Below are positions 8,822 through 17,219 of a stretch of 42,503 nucleotides of DNA, one piece after another. The notes beneath the pieces were generated by a model. That model saw only the letters and a program-made list of their open reading frames with translations. It ran no database searches and had not been told where the DNA came from. Location: the NCBI GenBank assembly GCA_035528375.1, contig DATKYS010000058.1:1-42503 (forward strand), read 5' to 3'. This stretch comes from a bacterium. Its GTDB lineage: Bacteria > RBG-13-66-14. Position numbers and translations under genes: made by a program. Within the stretch, counting starts at the first letter, position 1. Every line of letters starts with the position of its first letter.

Positions 8822-9541
8822 TTATCCTTGCAGGGTCTTACGCTGGAGCTCCACCAGCTCGTTGATCCCCTTGGTGGCCAGATCGAGCAGGCGTTCGAGG
8901 CAGGCGCGGTCGAAGGGCTTGCCCTCGGCGGTGGCCTGAACCTCGATCAGGTTCCCGGCGCCGGTCATCACCACGTTGGCGTCCACGTCGGCGGCCACGT
9001 CCTCGCGGTAGCAGAGGTCCAGAAGCTCGTCCCCGGCCACGACCCCCACGCTCACCGCGGCCACGTGGTCGCTGATGGGCAGGGCGCCCGTCTCCTCGCC
9101 GCCGCCGAGCCAGACCAGCGCGTCGTGCAGGGCCAGCCAACTGCCTGTTATCGCCGCGGTACGGGTGCCGCCGTCGGCGGTGAGCACGTCGCAGTCTATG
9201 GTGACGGTGCGCTCGCCCAGCTTCTCGAGCCTGGTCACCGACCGGAGGCTGCGCCCGATCAGGCGGCCGATTTCCAGGGAGCGTCCGCTGGGACGGCCGT
9301 AGCTCTCCCGCTTACTCCGCTGACCGGTGGAACGGGGGAGCATGGCGTACTCGGCGGTTATCCAGCCTTTGCCCGCGCCCTTGAGCCAGGTCGGGACGCC
9401 CTGCTCCACCGTGGCGGTGCAGACCACGCGGGTGCCGCCGAACTCGACGAGGACGGAGCCCTCGGCGTGCTCGATGTAGTTGCGGGTGAACTTGACGGGC
9501 CGGAGCTCGTCGGCCTTGCGGTTATCGAAACGTACAGACAC
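8822..9541 (-). CDS. rph: Ribonuclease PH
   Basis: 239 residues, the usual length. RNase PH is a phosphorolytic 3'-5' exoribonuclease that trims tRNA precursors and other RNAs, working as a ring hexamer. Diagnostic segments are [17 protein letters not shown] near the N-terminus, [17 protein letters not shown] with the phosphate-site arginines, [15 protein letters not shown], and [18 protein letters not shown]. The ATG has AAGGAG two bases upstream. It is the first gene of the run rph - membrane protein - recJ - M28-like - gatB, and its upstream region holds a repeat element rather than an obvious promoter. Confidence 0.97.
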   Translation of the reverse strand: MSVRFDNRKADELRPVKFTRNYIEHAEGSVLVEFGGTRVVCTATVEQGVPTWLKGAGKGWITAEYAMLPRSTGQRSKRESYGRPSGRSLEIGRLIGRSLRSVTRLEKLGERTVTIDCDVLTADGGTRTAAITGSWLALHDALVWLGGGEETGALPISDHVAAVSVGVVAGDELLDLCYREDVAADVDANVVMTGAGNLIEVQATAEGKPFDRACLERLLDLATKGINELVELQRKTLQG

Positions 9542-9577
9542 ATGACTCCTTACGTTCCCTCCCCCCTGATTTCTTCC

Positions 9578-9660
9578 CCCTCTCCCTGTGGGAGAGGGGA
9601 TGGGGGTGAGGGCTACCTTATTTCCCCTCCCCCCTCTGGGGGAGGGCTAGGGAGGGGGGC
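9578..9660. repeat. Copy of the CCCTCTCCC palindromic repeat plus a second related dyad
   Basis: CCCTCTCCC/GGGAGAGGG with a 3-base loop (9578-9598) is followed by GGGTGAGGGCTACCTTA (9603-9619), matching the unit at 1792-1834. A second dyad, CCCTCCCCC/GGGGGAGGG, follows at about 9627-9646 with the tail GGCTAGGGAGGGG. The whole space between rph and the CsgG/PD40 gene is filled by these elements. Confidence 0.7.
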
Positions 9661-10947
9661 CTACTCCACCGGGCACCAGTCGGGATACATGTCGCTGATT
9701 TCGTTATGTGTTAACTGGGTCTGGTTGCGCCCGTCGGCGTCCATCACGAAGATTTCATAGTCCCCGTCGCGGTAGGAGGCAAAGGCGATGCGGCGGCCGT
9801 CCGGACTCCAGGCGGGATATTCGTCCCAATCATCGTTAAAGGTCAACTGGGTCTGGTTGTTCCCGTCAGCGTCCATCACGAAGATTTCTTCGTCCCTGTC
9901 GCGGTCGGAGCAGAAGGCGATGCGGCGGCCGTCCGGACTCCAGGCGGGCCAGAAGTCATCGCTGTCGTTGTCGGTCAACTGGGTCTGGTTGCCCCCGTCG
10001 GCGTCCATCACAAAGATCTCATTGTCCCCGTCGCGGCTAGAAGTAAAGGCGATGCGGCGGCCGTCGGGACTCCAGGCGGGAAAACAGTCATGACAGGTGT
10101 TGTTGGTCAAATTGGTCTGGTTGCGCCCGTCGGCGTCCATCACGAAGATTTCATAGTCCCCGTCGCGGTCGGAGAAAAAGGCGATGCGGCCCGCGCCGGA
10201 GGAACCGGCAACCGGCGATATACTGACCAGTTTTACAAGCCGCACCTTGTCCCCGACGACCACCGAAAACGCACCCTCCAGGACCGCCTCGGAGAGCTCA
10301 TCGGCCAGCACCTTGGTGATTTTCGCCTCGCCCAGTTCCTCGACGTCGCGGCCGAGGAACATGCCGGTCTCGGGGTGATAAAACTCTTCGCCCAACCGCA
10401 CCAGGTACACCATGTCGTTCACGCTGATGTCTTCCTGGCTTCCGAGATCGGTTTTAATGGTGTTTCCCGAAACCGAAACCACGGTGCCCTCTACCGAAAT
10501 GGTTCCGGACAACTGGACGGCCAGTGAATCAGCCACCGTCAACAGGCCCTCCAAATTACCCGATTTCTCGGCAAGCGACTGCTCCACCCGGCCCGAATAG
10601 ACATCCACCACCCTCACGCTGACGACATAGGACCCGCCCACCTGCGCGACTTGTCCCACGATCACCTTCTGGGCGCCCGCCAGTTGACCCACCTTAACGA
10701 AGCACTCCGTCGTCGTGCAGCCGGAAAGCGCCAGCCCCTGCTCTTCCATCAGGGCCTCCAGGCGCTCCCGCTCGACGACCTCGAAGCGGTGCGTGTTGAT
10801 GAGCGCATTCAGGAAGCTGACCGAAACGCCGGAGGCCACGGACTCGCTCACCCCGCTGGGCTCGATGCCCATGAAGGCGATTTTTACCTTGGGCGCGGCC
10901 AGGGCGGTGGAGGCTATCAGAAGGCAAATAACGGCATTTTTACGCAT
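9661..10947 (-). CDS. Exported CsgG-like protein with C-terminal PD40 (TolB-type) repeats
   Basis: 428 residues with a signal peptide (MRKNAVICLLIASTALA). Residues of about 20-150 resemble the CsgG/FlgO/LpoB-type domain: KVKIAFMGIEP, then NTHRFEVVERERLEALMEEQ, then GAQKVIVGQVAQVGGSYVVSVRVVDVYSG split by a short linker, a fold found in periplasmic and outer-membrane accessory proteins. A linker of about 100 residues follows. From about 255 to the end are four PD40 blades of the form SPDGRRIAF ... DREIFVMDADG, which suggest a partial propeller. GGGG lies 5-8 bases before the ATG. It is the last gene of the minus-strand group that begins with rng, 85 bases after the PilX-like gene. The ligand is unknown. 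Confidence 0.83.
   Translation of the reverse strand: MRKNAVICLLIASTALAAPKVKIAFMGIEPSGVSESVASGVSVSFLNALINTHRFEVVERERLEALMEEQGLALSGCTTTECFVKVGQLAGAQKVIVGQVAQVGGSYVVSVRVVDVYSGRVEQSLAEKSGNLEGLLTVADSLAVQLSGTISVEGTVVSVSGNTIKTDLGSQEDISVNDMVYLVRLGEEFYHPETGMFLGRDVEELGEAKITKVLADELSEAVLEGAFSVVVGDKVRLVKLVSISPVAGSSGAGRIAFFSDRDGDYEIFVMDADGRNQTNLTNNTCHDCFPAWSPDGRRIAFTSSRDGDNEIFVMDADGGNQTQLTDNDSDDFWPAWSPDGRRIAFCSDRDRDEEIFVMDADGNNQTQLTFNDDWDEYPAWSPDGRRIAFASYRDGDYEIFVMDADGRNQTQLTHNEISDMYPDWCPVE
9707..10190. repeat. Four near-identical 132-bp tandem repeats inside the PD40 gene
   Basis: The string GCGATGCGGC recurs at 9785, 9917, 10049 and 10181, exactly 132 bases apart, and the surrounding 100 or so bases are almost the same in each copy. 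Each unit encodes 44 residues, one propeller blade (EIFVMDADG ... QLT ... WSPDGRRIAF). The fourth copy in + coordinates is cut off after the shared GCGATGCGG. The DNA identity points to recent duplication or ongoing gene conversion. Confidence 0.88.
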
Positions 10948-11032
10948 GGTATCCCCTCATGTCCGAGGTATCAGCTTTAACTTATTCCCCTTGGTCGAGC
11001 ACGGAAACCGCTTCGCCACCGCGGAGCCGAGC

Positions 11033-12823
11033 TTACTCCGTCACCCGCTGCCAGGCGGTGATGCGCGCGCCGGTGAGCGGGAACGGCAGCCGTTGCGATT
11101 CGAGCCGCCGGTCGTAGGTCAGCCGGATGAAAGGCGGGGTGTAGGCCTCGGCGGTGAGCCAGGCGATTTGACCCTCCTTGGGCGGTGAGCCGAGCGGGGC
11201 CATGACGGCCGTGCGGAGGTGAATCCAGGCGCCTTCGAGGTTGATTTCCGCCGCGGGCCCCCAGGCTTCTAAAAGCGGCAGGGCCGCCGGAGGAGCCGTC
11301 CCCTCGCCGCCGGCGAAACCCGCCTCGGACACAACCGGCTGGCCGTCCACCAGAACCGCCACCACGCGCAGGGGCGTGGGCACGCGCCGCTCGACGGGGA
11401 GTGCCGAGTTTTCGTCCTTCCAGTTCTCCGACAGGAGCCAGATTCTACCCAGGGGGGCGACGAGCTCCAGCAGGCGGGGCGCCTCGACGTTGACGTCGCC
11501 CTGGAGGTAGAGGTCGCCGGAACACAGAAGGGCCAGGTCGGCGGGAAGGCCTCGCGCGCCCTTCAGGCGGCAGTCGCCGCCCACGTAGAGGATGCCGTTG
11601 GCGGGCCAGAGGGAATCTTTCAAATCGCCGTCGCCGTTGGGATCGGCCAGCCTGGCGAGGTCCAGCTCCAGGAGGTCCGTGTTCCCGCCCGTCGCGGGAT
11701 TGAGAAAGGTCTTCCGCTCCACCGCGGCCAGCGGCTCGGCGTAGTACGCCCCGTCGGCGTCGAGGCAGGTCACCACGGCGCCGTCGGTGAAGATGGCGTA
11801 GGCGGCCTGGGGCCGGAGGTAGTCCATGTCGGCCAAAAACGGCGGCTGGAAGCTGCCGATGCCCATGAATCCGTCGCGCACCGCCCCCGCGAATAGCTCC
11901 TGGCAGCCGGTGATGCCGTTGGTCGGGTCGTTGTCGTAGAAGGCAAAACCCTCGTTCTCCGCCACGTGCTCCGAATCGAAGGGGGGGTCGGTGAACCACT
12001 CCACCTCGCGGAAGCCCGACTCCTCCTTCTCATCGGGGACGACCACCAGGACCTCGCCCAGGAGCCCCTCCCGCCCCCAGGAGTCGCGCAGGCGGAGGAG
12101 CTTGGCCGCCGAGGTGACCTCCTGGCCGTCCAGACGCACTTTGGTCCCCTCGGGCATGAGGCTGAGGTCGCCGTTGGCGTGGACCGCGCCGTCCACGTAC
12201 CAGGTCGCCCTGCCGGCCAGGGCGAGCTCCGAGGCCGAGAAGAGGACGTACTGTTCGAGGGGCTGGGTGCGCCCGGTGACCCGCAGCCGCCGCGTGATGG
12301 GATTCCCCGTCGGGTAGAGGGTGGCCTCGACCTGGATGGTGAAGCTCAACCGATCGGGGTCGTTGTAGTAGGCGATGACCCGGAGCTCCTCCGGCACCCC
12401 TGCGCTGGAGAGTGAGCTCCAGCCGGCCCCGGGATACCAGCGCCAGACGTAGGCCCCGTCGTCCAGGTTCCGTTCGAGACTTTCCTTCGCGCCGGGACCG
12501 TCTATGACCGCCACCACCTCGCCGGTGAGCGGGCTGGTGATCTGGGGGACCAGGGGGGTGTCCTCGTTGACGACCAGCCGGCCGTCGGCGTCCAGGGCGT
12601 GGGTGGACCGGCCGTCGAAGCGGGTGGCGGCCAGCTCGCGGAACACCAGGTTCCAGCCGGATTCGGCCAGCGCCTCACACTGGACGGCCAGGCGCGCGTC
12701 CTCGGCGGAAACGATCTCGTAGTTCGCCAGGGCCAGAAGAAGCGCGGCGAAAGTCGAGAGCACCGCCAGGACGATCAACGCCATGGCCAGCGCCACTCCT
12801 CTCTCGTCGCCGCCTCTACGCAC
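11033..12823 (-). CDS. PilX-like type IV pilus-associated protein
   Basis: 596 residues from a GTG start. The N-terminus is pilin-like: a short charged stretch (RRGGDERG), then a single long hydrophobic helix (VALAMALIVLAVLSTFAALLL) and ANYEIVSAEDARLA. This is the pattern of PilX N-domain proteins, minor components of type IV pili or type II secretion pseudopili. The rest is a large beta-rich exported domain with acidic loops resembling calcium-binding sites (DPNGDGDLKD near 400). It overlaps the DUF1284 gene by 8 bp, so the two are translationally linked. Much longer than classical PilX, so it may be a surface or tip protein; other pilus genes are not in this window. Confidence 0.78.
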   Translation of the reverse strand: MRRGGDERGVALAMALIVLAVLSTFAALLLALANYEIVSAEDARLAVQCEALAESGWNLVFRELAATRFDGRSTHALDADGRLVVNEDTPLVPQITSPLTGEVVAVIDGPGAKESLERNLDDGAYVWRWYPGAGWSSLSSAGVPEELRVIAYYNDPDRLSFTIQVEATLYPTGNPITRRLRVTGRTQPLEQYVLFSASELALAGRATWYVDGAVHANGDLSLMPEGTKVRLDGQEVTSAAKLLRLRDSWGREGLLGEVLVVVPDEKEESGFREVEWFTDPPFDSEHVAENEGFAFYDNDPTNGITGCQELFAGAVRDGFMGIGSFQPPFLADMDYLRPQAAYAIFTDGAVVTCLDADGAYYAEPLAAVERKTFLNPATGGNTDLLELDLARLADPNGDGDLKDSLWPANGILYVGGDCRLKGARGLPADLALLCSGDLYLQGDVNVEAPRLLELVAPLGRIWLLSENWKDENSALPVERRVPTPLRVVAVLVDGQPVVSEAGFAGGEGTAPPAALPLLEAWGPAAEINLEGAWIHLRTAVMAPLGSPPKEGQIAWLTAEAYTPPFIRLTYDRRLESQRLPFPLTGARITAWQRVTE

Positions 12824-13280
12824 GGGGTCCTCCGCCGTGGGTCGGTTTTTCAGGGAAAAGCTCCCTCAGCCGGATTGCGATAACCCGCGGGCAGTCCATC
12901 CGGGGCAGCCATGAACAACCGCCGCAGACCTCGTAGCCCCGCTCGGCGCTATAGGCGTCCTTCAGCGATTGGAGCAGATCCGCCGCCCGGTGACGCCCCG
13001 GGGAAACTCCCAGAAGGGCGGAGGCGGCGTGATCGAGCCCGTCCACGCCGGAATCCGGAGCGAGGGAAACGCACTCCTCCTTCATCTCCGGGCATCCGTC
13101 GCAGAGGTCGTCCGGCCCGCGAACCAGCTCGATCACCGTGCCGTCAGCCAGGAGGGCGCGCTGGAGATCCCGCGTCTTCTCCACGAACTCCGGTGAGTAC
13201 CCCTCGCCCTGAAAGGCCACAAGGCACAGCAGGTGGTGCGGGCGCAGACGGATGACGCCGGCGGTCGGCGGACGGCTCAC
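12816..13280 (-). CDS. DUF1284 family cysteine-rich protein
   Basis: 154 residues starting at GTG, two bases after the rng stop codon. The same frame stays open upstream to 13601, but that part runs through rng and is not needed. The family signature is visible: IRLRPHHLLCLVAFQGEGYS near the N-terminus, then cysteines in CDGCPEMKEEC and CGGCSW ... DC. The histidine pair and cysteine clusters suggest metal or Fe-S binding, though no activity is established for DUF1284. Position between rng and the PilX-like gene, with a 2-base gap on one side and an 8-bp overlap on the other, makes it a clear operon member. Confidence 0.88.
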   Translation of the reverse strand: MSRPPTAGVIRLRPHHLLCLVAFQGEGYSPEFVEKTRDLQRALLADGTVIELVRGPDDLCDGCPEMKEECVSLAPDSGVDGLDHAASALLGVSPGRHRAADLLQSLKDAYSAERGYEVCGGCSWLPRMDCPRVIAIRLRELFPEKPTHGGGPRA

Positions 13281-13282
13281 GG

Positions 13283-14848
13283 TCAGCTCTTCTTCCGGAC
13301 ATGTCGGCGCCTGCCCCGCGACCGCCGCGGCTTCTTCGCGTCGTCCACCCCTTTGACCGTCAGCTCGTCGAAGGGCTGGAGCGGATTCGCCTGCATGGAA
13401 ATCTCCCGTCCGAACTCCTCCTGCAGACGGTCGAGGACGGCGGGGTGCCGGGTCTTGAGAATCTGTACGACGTTGGGGTTGCAGACGAGCTGGACGGTGG
13501 ATTCCCCGGCCTGGCAGAGCGCCCGCCGGAGGGTGTTCTCCACGTGCAGGGCCAGGGACGTATCGGAGAGCACGAGCCCGGTGCCCCCACAGCACGGGCA
13601 TCGGCCGGTCATCTGGGCCGTGACGCTGCGCCGGACCCGTTTCCGGGTCATCTCGACCAACCCCAGGTCGCTCATCCGCCGCACGCGGGTCTTTGACCGG
13701 TCCTTCTGCAGGGCCTGGCTGAGGCGCTTGACCACCTCGTCGCGATGCCCCTGGACCTCCATATCAATGAAATCTATGATGATGATGCCGCCGATGTCCC
13801 GGAGGCGGAGCTGGCGGGGTATCTCCACCGCCGCCTCCAGGTTGGTCTCGAAGACCGTCCGCTCCAGGTCCGTTTTGCCGACGTTCTTGCCGGTGTTGAC
13901 GTCTATGGAGGTCAGCGCCTCGGTCTGCTCTATGACGATGTAGCCGCCGCACTTGAGCCAAATCCGCCGCTGGAGCATGCGTTCCAGCTCACGCTCGACG
14001 CCGTAGGCCTCGAGGAGGGGGTAGCGGCCCGAGTAGAGTTCGATGCGGGTGGAGAGTTTCGGGGCGGTGCGGCGGGCGAAGTTCCGGATGCGGTTGTAGA
14101 GCTCCCGATCGTCTATGACGAGGGAGTCCACCTCTTCGGATAGGACGTCCCGGATGATGGAAAACACCAGCCCCAGGTCGTCGTAGACCAGGGCCGGTGC
14201 TTCGGTTTTTTTCGCCTTGCGGACTATCTCCCGGGAGAGCCGGCTCAGGTAGCCCATCTCGGCGCGGATGGCCGTCTTGGAGGAGCCCTCGCCGACGGTG
14301 CGGACGATGAACCCGGTGTCGCCCGCGCGCAGGTTCTTCACCAGTTTGCGCAGGCGGTTGCGCTCGGAGGCCGAGGCTATTTTCCGGCTGACGCCCACGT
14401 GATCGGCGTAGGGCATCAGCACCAGGTAGCGTCCGGCGATGGTGATGTTGGCGGTGGCCCGGGGACCCTTCTTCCCGATGGGCTCCTTGGTTATCTGGAC
14501 GAGAATCTCCTGGCTCCGGGAGAGGAGCTTCTCGATGGGCGGAACCTCGCGCCGACGGCCCCGCCGGTGGTCAATCAGGTTGTCGTAATCCTCGTCCAGG
14601 AAGGCGCCGATGTCCTGCGCGTCGGTGACCAGATCTTCGGCGTGGAGGAAGGCGTTGCGATCGAGCCCGATGTCAATGAAGGCCGCCTGCAGTCCCGGGA
14701 GAACCTCGCTAACACGTCCTTTGTATATGTTCCCGACGATGTGACGAGCATCGGCGGATTCGGTCATTATCTCCACCAAATCCTCGTCCTCGAGCGTGGC
14801 CACCCGAGTCTCGAGGGGGGAGACGCTGACCAAGATTTCTTTTTTCAA
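13283..14848 (-). CDS. rng: Ribonuclease G/E family endoribonuclease
   Basis: 521 residues from a TTG start, with GAGG 7-10 bases upstream. RNase E/G enzymes cut single-stranded AU-rich RNA and mature rRNA and mRNA. An S1-like RNA-binding region (GNIYKGRVSEVLPGLQAAFI) occupies about 38-125, followed by the 5'-sensor region. The magnesium aspartates are D316 in SIDVNTGK and D359 in IIDFIDM; their spacing of 43 equals that of E. coli D303 and D346. The zinc-link CPCC is at 417-420, again at the expected offset. No long C-terminal scaffold of the RNase E type is present, so it is the short RNase G form. First gene of its operon, behind a promoter and long leader. Confidence 0.96.
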   Translation of the reverse strand: MKKEILVSVSPLETRVATLEDEDLVEIMTESADARHIVGNIYKGRVSEVLPGLQAAFIDIGLDRNAFLHAEDLVTDAQDIGAFLDEDYDNLIDHRRGRRREVPPIEKLLSRSQEILVQITKEPIGKKGPRATANITIAGRYLVLMPYADHVGVSRKIASASERNRLRKLVKNLRAGDTGFIVRTVGEGSSKTAIRAEMGYLSRLSREIVRKAKKTEAPALVYDDLGLVFSIIRDVLSEEVDSLVIDDRELYNRIRNFARRTAPKLSTRIELYSGRYPLLEAYGVERELERMLQRRIWLKCGGYIVIEQTEALTSIDVNTGKNVGKTDLERTVFETNLEAAVEIPRQLRLRDIGGIIIIDFIDMEVQGHRDEVVKRLSQALQKDRSKTRVRRMSDLGLVEMTRKRVRRSVTAQMTGRCPCCGGTGLVLSDTSLALHVENTLRRALCQAGESTVQLVCNPNVVQILKTRHPAVLDRLQEEFGREISMQANPLQPFDELTVKGVDDAKKPRRSRGRRRHVRKKS

Positions 14849-15055
14849 CCAAAACCTCGTGCTTTATAGCTGGGCGAACCGAGGCAGGCCGTACTGTGAC
14901 CGATCGGGGAGCCGAGCGCCCCGGCGGACACAAAAGCGAGGTTCCGACGACGAGACGACGGAACCCCCTGTGGTTCGGGTGGACGGCTAATCTGGAGCCG
15001 TTGGCCTGCATAATCGGTTCACAAAAGGGTAAAAAGGGTTAAACCGCTAACTTAC
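14849..15055 (-). promoter_or_regulatory. About 200-nt 5' leader of rng
   Basis: Between the predicted transcription start (about 15055) and the TTG start of rng lie roughly 200 bases with no convincing reading frame. A 6-bp stem (GTTCCG/CGGAAC, 14941-14964) and AU-rich stretches near 15025-15050 are visible. In E. coli the rne leader mediates autoregulation by RNase E; a similar role here is only an inference. Confidence 0.4.
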
Positions 15056-15061
15056 GGGTAT

Positions 15062-15091
15062 AGTATAACAGAAGAACCCCCTAAAAGTCAA
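15062..15091 (-). promoter_or_regulatory. Strong sigma-70-type promoter for rng
   Basis: On the minus strand TTGACT (15086-15091) and TATACT (15062-15067) are separated by 18 bases. Both hexamers differ from the consensus by one base. It points toward rng and lies just beyond the terminator of pckA. Confidence 0.7.
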
Positions 15092-15214
15092 CGTGTTGTG
15101 CAAATTTATCTCCGCAAGGCGGGGCCTTACTCCCCTTCGGGGGCATCCTCGGGACGGTCGTCTCCGGTCGGTCCGTCGGTATCGAAACGAAGCCGGACCG
15201 CCGCCGGTTCCCGG

Positions 15215-15246
15215 CAAAAAAACGGCCGCCCTCGGGGACGGCCGCC
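15215..15246 (-). terminator. Rho-independent terminator of the PEP carboxykinase gene
   Basis: Read on the minus strand, CGGCCG pairs with CGGCCG, with an inner CCC/GGG (a single bulged T), and the stem is followed directly by a run of seven T. It lies about 45 bases after the pckA stop codon. The interval 14849-15288 thus contains the rng leader and promoter, this terminator and a palindrome, with no gene. Confidence 0.85.
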
Positions 15247-15252
15247 TGAAGG

Positions 15253-15272
15253 CAAGGGGTTTAAACCCCTTG
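15253..15272. repeat. 20-bp perfect palindrome, CAAGGGG family
   Basis: CAAGGGGTTTAAACCCCTTG is a perfect palindrome between the pckA stop codon and its terminator. A relative with the same CAAGGGG/CCCCTTG arms lies at 20901-20920. It could be a mobile palindromic element or a transcript 3'-end structure. Confidence 0.6.
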
Positions 15273-15288
15273 TCTCATTATGCGAAAG

Positions 15289-17076
15289 CTAGCTGTAAGC
15301 GGCGCAAACGGCGCGGACGATCACGGGGTCCACGTCGTACTTCACCAAAAACTCGCGCCGCTCCCGCAGCATCATCTCCACCCAGGCCCGGTACTCGTCC
15401 ATCCGCCCGGCCTTGGAGAAGAAGAGGACGGGATTTAATATCTCCACGGGAACCTTCGCCAGGAGCGCGGCGTTGGCGGGGTCGTCCACGTCCACAATCT
15501 CGTAGCCGAAGTCGGGGTCCTTCTTCCAGACGATTCCGCCCGAAAGCATGGCCTCGAGCATGGCGGAGGAATGGGGGATCTTCACCTTCAGCGCCTTCCC
15601 GGCCTTGACGTCCAGGGCGTCGCCGCCGACCCAGCCCGTGTTCATGGCCCAGCACACCACTCCGGGCATCGTGGCCACCAGCTCGGCGAAGCGCTTCGGC
15701 TGGAGCCCGTTCTGCTGGGGGAAGAAGGGCTGGGTGAATGGGCTGCGGGTCCGGCCGCGCTCCTTGCCGGCCGCCGAGGTCTTGGTCGTCTCGCCGAGCA
15801 TGAAGTAACCGCCGGCCTGTTCCGGGCTGACGAAGCGGATGATACCCGGGTAGGCCGCGTCGGGACCCTCGTCGCGGTTGAGGATGCCCATGTACTTGAG
15901 GGGCGGGATTTTATGCAGGTCGGCCGCGTTCTTTATCGCCTTCATCGGGATGATCGAGCGGCCGTTCTGCGTCCAGACGAGGAAATCCCAACCGTCGGCG
16001 GGGGTGTCGTACTGGTCCACCACCTCGTCTATTTGGACCTCGCCGCGGACGAACTTCTCCACGTTCCCGACGGGGGCCTTCGTGGCGATGAGGATGTCTC
16101 GGTATCGTTCGACCTCCTCCACGGTCAGGCGCTGTTTGCCGAAATCGAAGGTGCCCTCGGGATTTACGTAGATGTTCTCCGTCCAGGAGGTGGGGTCCAC
16201 CGTACCGGTGTAGATGACGGGCTCGGCCTCCTCGGTCAGCCCGTAGGTTTTGGCGAAGCAGCCGTTCTCGGTGATGGATATCTCGCCCCCGGGCCACAGG
16301 GTCACCATGTCGTCCTGGATGGGCTGGGTCAGCTCGCCCTGCTTGGAGAAGGTGGTGGTGGTCTTCCCGGTGCCGGAGAGGCCGAGGATGGCCATGGTAA
16401 CGGTCTTTCCGCCGATGGTCACCGCCTTGGCCCCGGCGTGGAGGGTCAGGCCGCCGCGCTGGTAGGTGTACTCGTTGAGCATGCGCAGGGCGCCCTTCTT
16501 GCTCTCACCGAAGTAATCCGCCCCGATGACGTAGGTGGTCCAGTTGTCCAGGTCCACGAGCATGGCCTGGCCGCCGGGCATCCCCTTCGCCTCCAGAGCC
16601 GGCGTCATGACCAGGCGGAAAGAGGGCTTGAAGGGCCGGGCGAGCTGCTCACCAGTCTCCACCATCTCCCGGGGGAAAGACAGAATCTGCTGCATGGCGG
16701 CGACGTTCGTTATGTCCAGGGTGTAGAGCCACTGTACGCCGACGGCGCGCGGGCCGAGACCTTCGTAGCCCTGTATGTCAATCAGTGTCCCCTTCTCCTC
16801 GACGTACTTCTCGACGCTCTCGATCAGGCAGGTGGCGGATTCGGGGTCAATGGTCTTCCCCGAGTAGCGACCGGCGTCGGACTCGACGGCGACGATGTAG
16901 GTGTACGGAGCCTTGCGGGCCTTGTTGAAGGTAATCTTGTTCAGGCTTCCGTAGGCGGTCTTCATCACCGCCGGGGTGTGCTCCAGGGCCAGCTGTCGGA
17001 GTTTATCCTGAGTCGGGTTGGTGATGTAGGTCACCTTGAAGGGGTGCAGCTCATCCATGGTAATGCGTGGACTCAT
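15289..17076 (-). CDS. pckA: Divergent ATP-type phosphoenolpyruvate carboxykinase
   Basis: 595 residues, longer than the usual 520-550. PEP carboxykinase interconverts oxaloacetate plus ATP with PEP plus CO2 and ADP, the first step of gluconeogenesis. The ATP-type P-loop GLSGTGKTTTT has its lysine at 238, followed by QDDMVTLW (kinase-2-like) and ENGCFAKTYGLTEEAEPVIY, which matches the family's GGCYAK region. GETTKTSAAGKERG also fits the ATP-type pattern. The N-terminal block that usually reads TGRSPKDK appears here as YSGKTIDPES, so the substrate-binding arginine is not in its normal setting. GGAG precedes the ATG. The gene is alone, divergent from the methyltransferase, with its own terminator. 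Confidence 0.88.
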   Translation of the reverse strand: MSPRITMDELHPFKVTYITNPTQDKLRQLALEHTPAVMKTAYGSLNKITFNKARKAPYTYIVAVESDAGRYSGKTIDPESATCLIESVEKYVEEKGTLIDIQGYEGLGPRAVGVQWLYTLDITNVAAMQQILSFPREMVETGEQLARPFKPSFRLVMTPALEAKGMPGGQAMLVDLDNWTTYVIGADYFGESKKGALRMLNEYTYQRGGLTLHAGAKAVTIGGKTVTMAILGLSGTGKTTTTFSKQGELTQPIQDDMVTLWPGGEISITENGCFAKTYGLTEEAEPVIYTGTVDPTSWTENIYVNPEGTFDFGKQRLTVEEVERYRDILIATKAPVGNVEKFVRGEVQIDEVVDQYDTPADGWDFLVWTQNGRSIIPMKAIKNAADLHKIPPLKYMGILNRDEGPDAAYPGIIRFVSPEQAGGYFMLGETTKTSAAGKERGRTRSPFTQPFFPQQNGLQPKRFAELVATMPGVVCWAMNTGWVGGDALDVKAGKALKVKIPHSSAMLEAMLSGGIVWKKDPDFGYEIVDVDDPANAALLAKVPVEILNPVLFFSKAGRMDEYRAWVEMMLRERREFLVKYDVDPVIVRAVCAAYS

Positions 17077-17118
17077 GATTGCTCCGTAGGTTCAGGTCTT
17101 CACCAAAGACCGGTGCTC

Positions 17119-17134
17119 GTGAAATAAATTTCAC
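17119..17134. promoter_or_regulatory. Candidate operator palindrome between pckA and the methyltransferase
   Basis: GTGAAAT and ATTTCAC form perfect 7-bp arms around two bases in the 143-bp divergent spacer, about 43 bases before the pckA start. The AT-rich composition stands out from the GC-rich surroundings. It looks like a binding site for a dimeric regulator, but no matching regulator is in the window. Confidence 0.4.
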
Positions 17135-17219
17135 TACAAAGCGAACATTGGGAATACTAACATATCCCCCAAAACCTTCCAAGCCCGTCCCTGTGCTAAG
17201 ATGGGGTGGGAGGGAACCC

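Noticed and set aside
5800-9760. Long plus-strand frames opposite recJ and rph (5800-8397, 8159-9760)
   Set aside because: Shadow frames of well-identified minus-strand genes; no start signals or recognisable motifs.
9707-10190. Regular direct repeats considered as a CRISPR array
   Set aside because: The 132-base units are almost wholly conserved, with no unique spacers, and encode propeller blades in frame.
13281-13601. N-terminal extension of the DUF1284 frame
   Set aside because: This part runs through the 3' end of rng in another frame, with no family similarity; the GTG at 13278-13280 gives a normal-length DUF1284 protein.
14709-15011. 100-codon frame in the rng leader
   Set aside because: It overlaps the rng start in another frame, has no ribosome binding site of note and a composition typical of untranslated GC-rich DNA.
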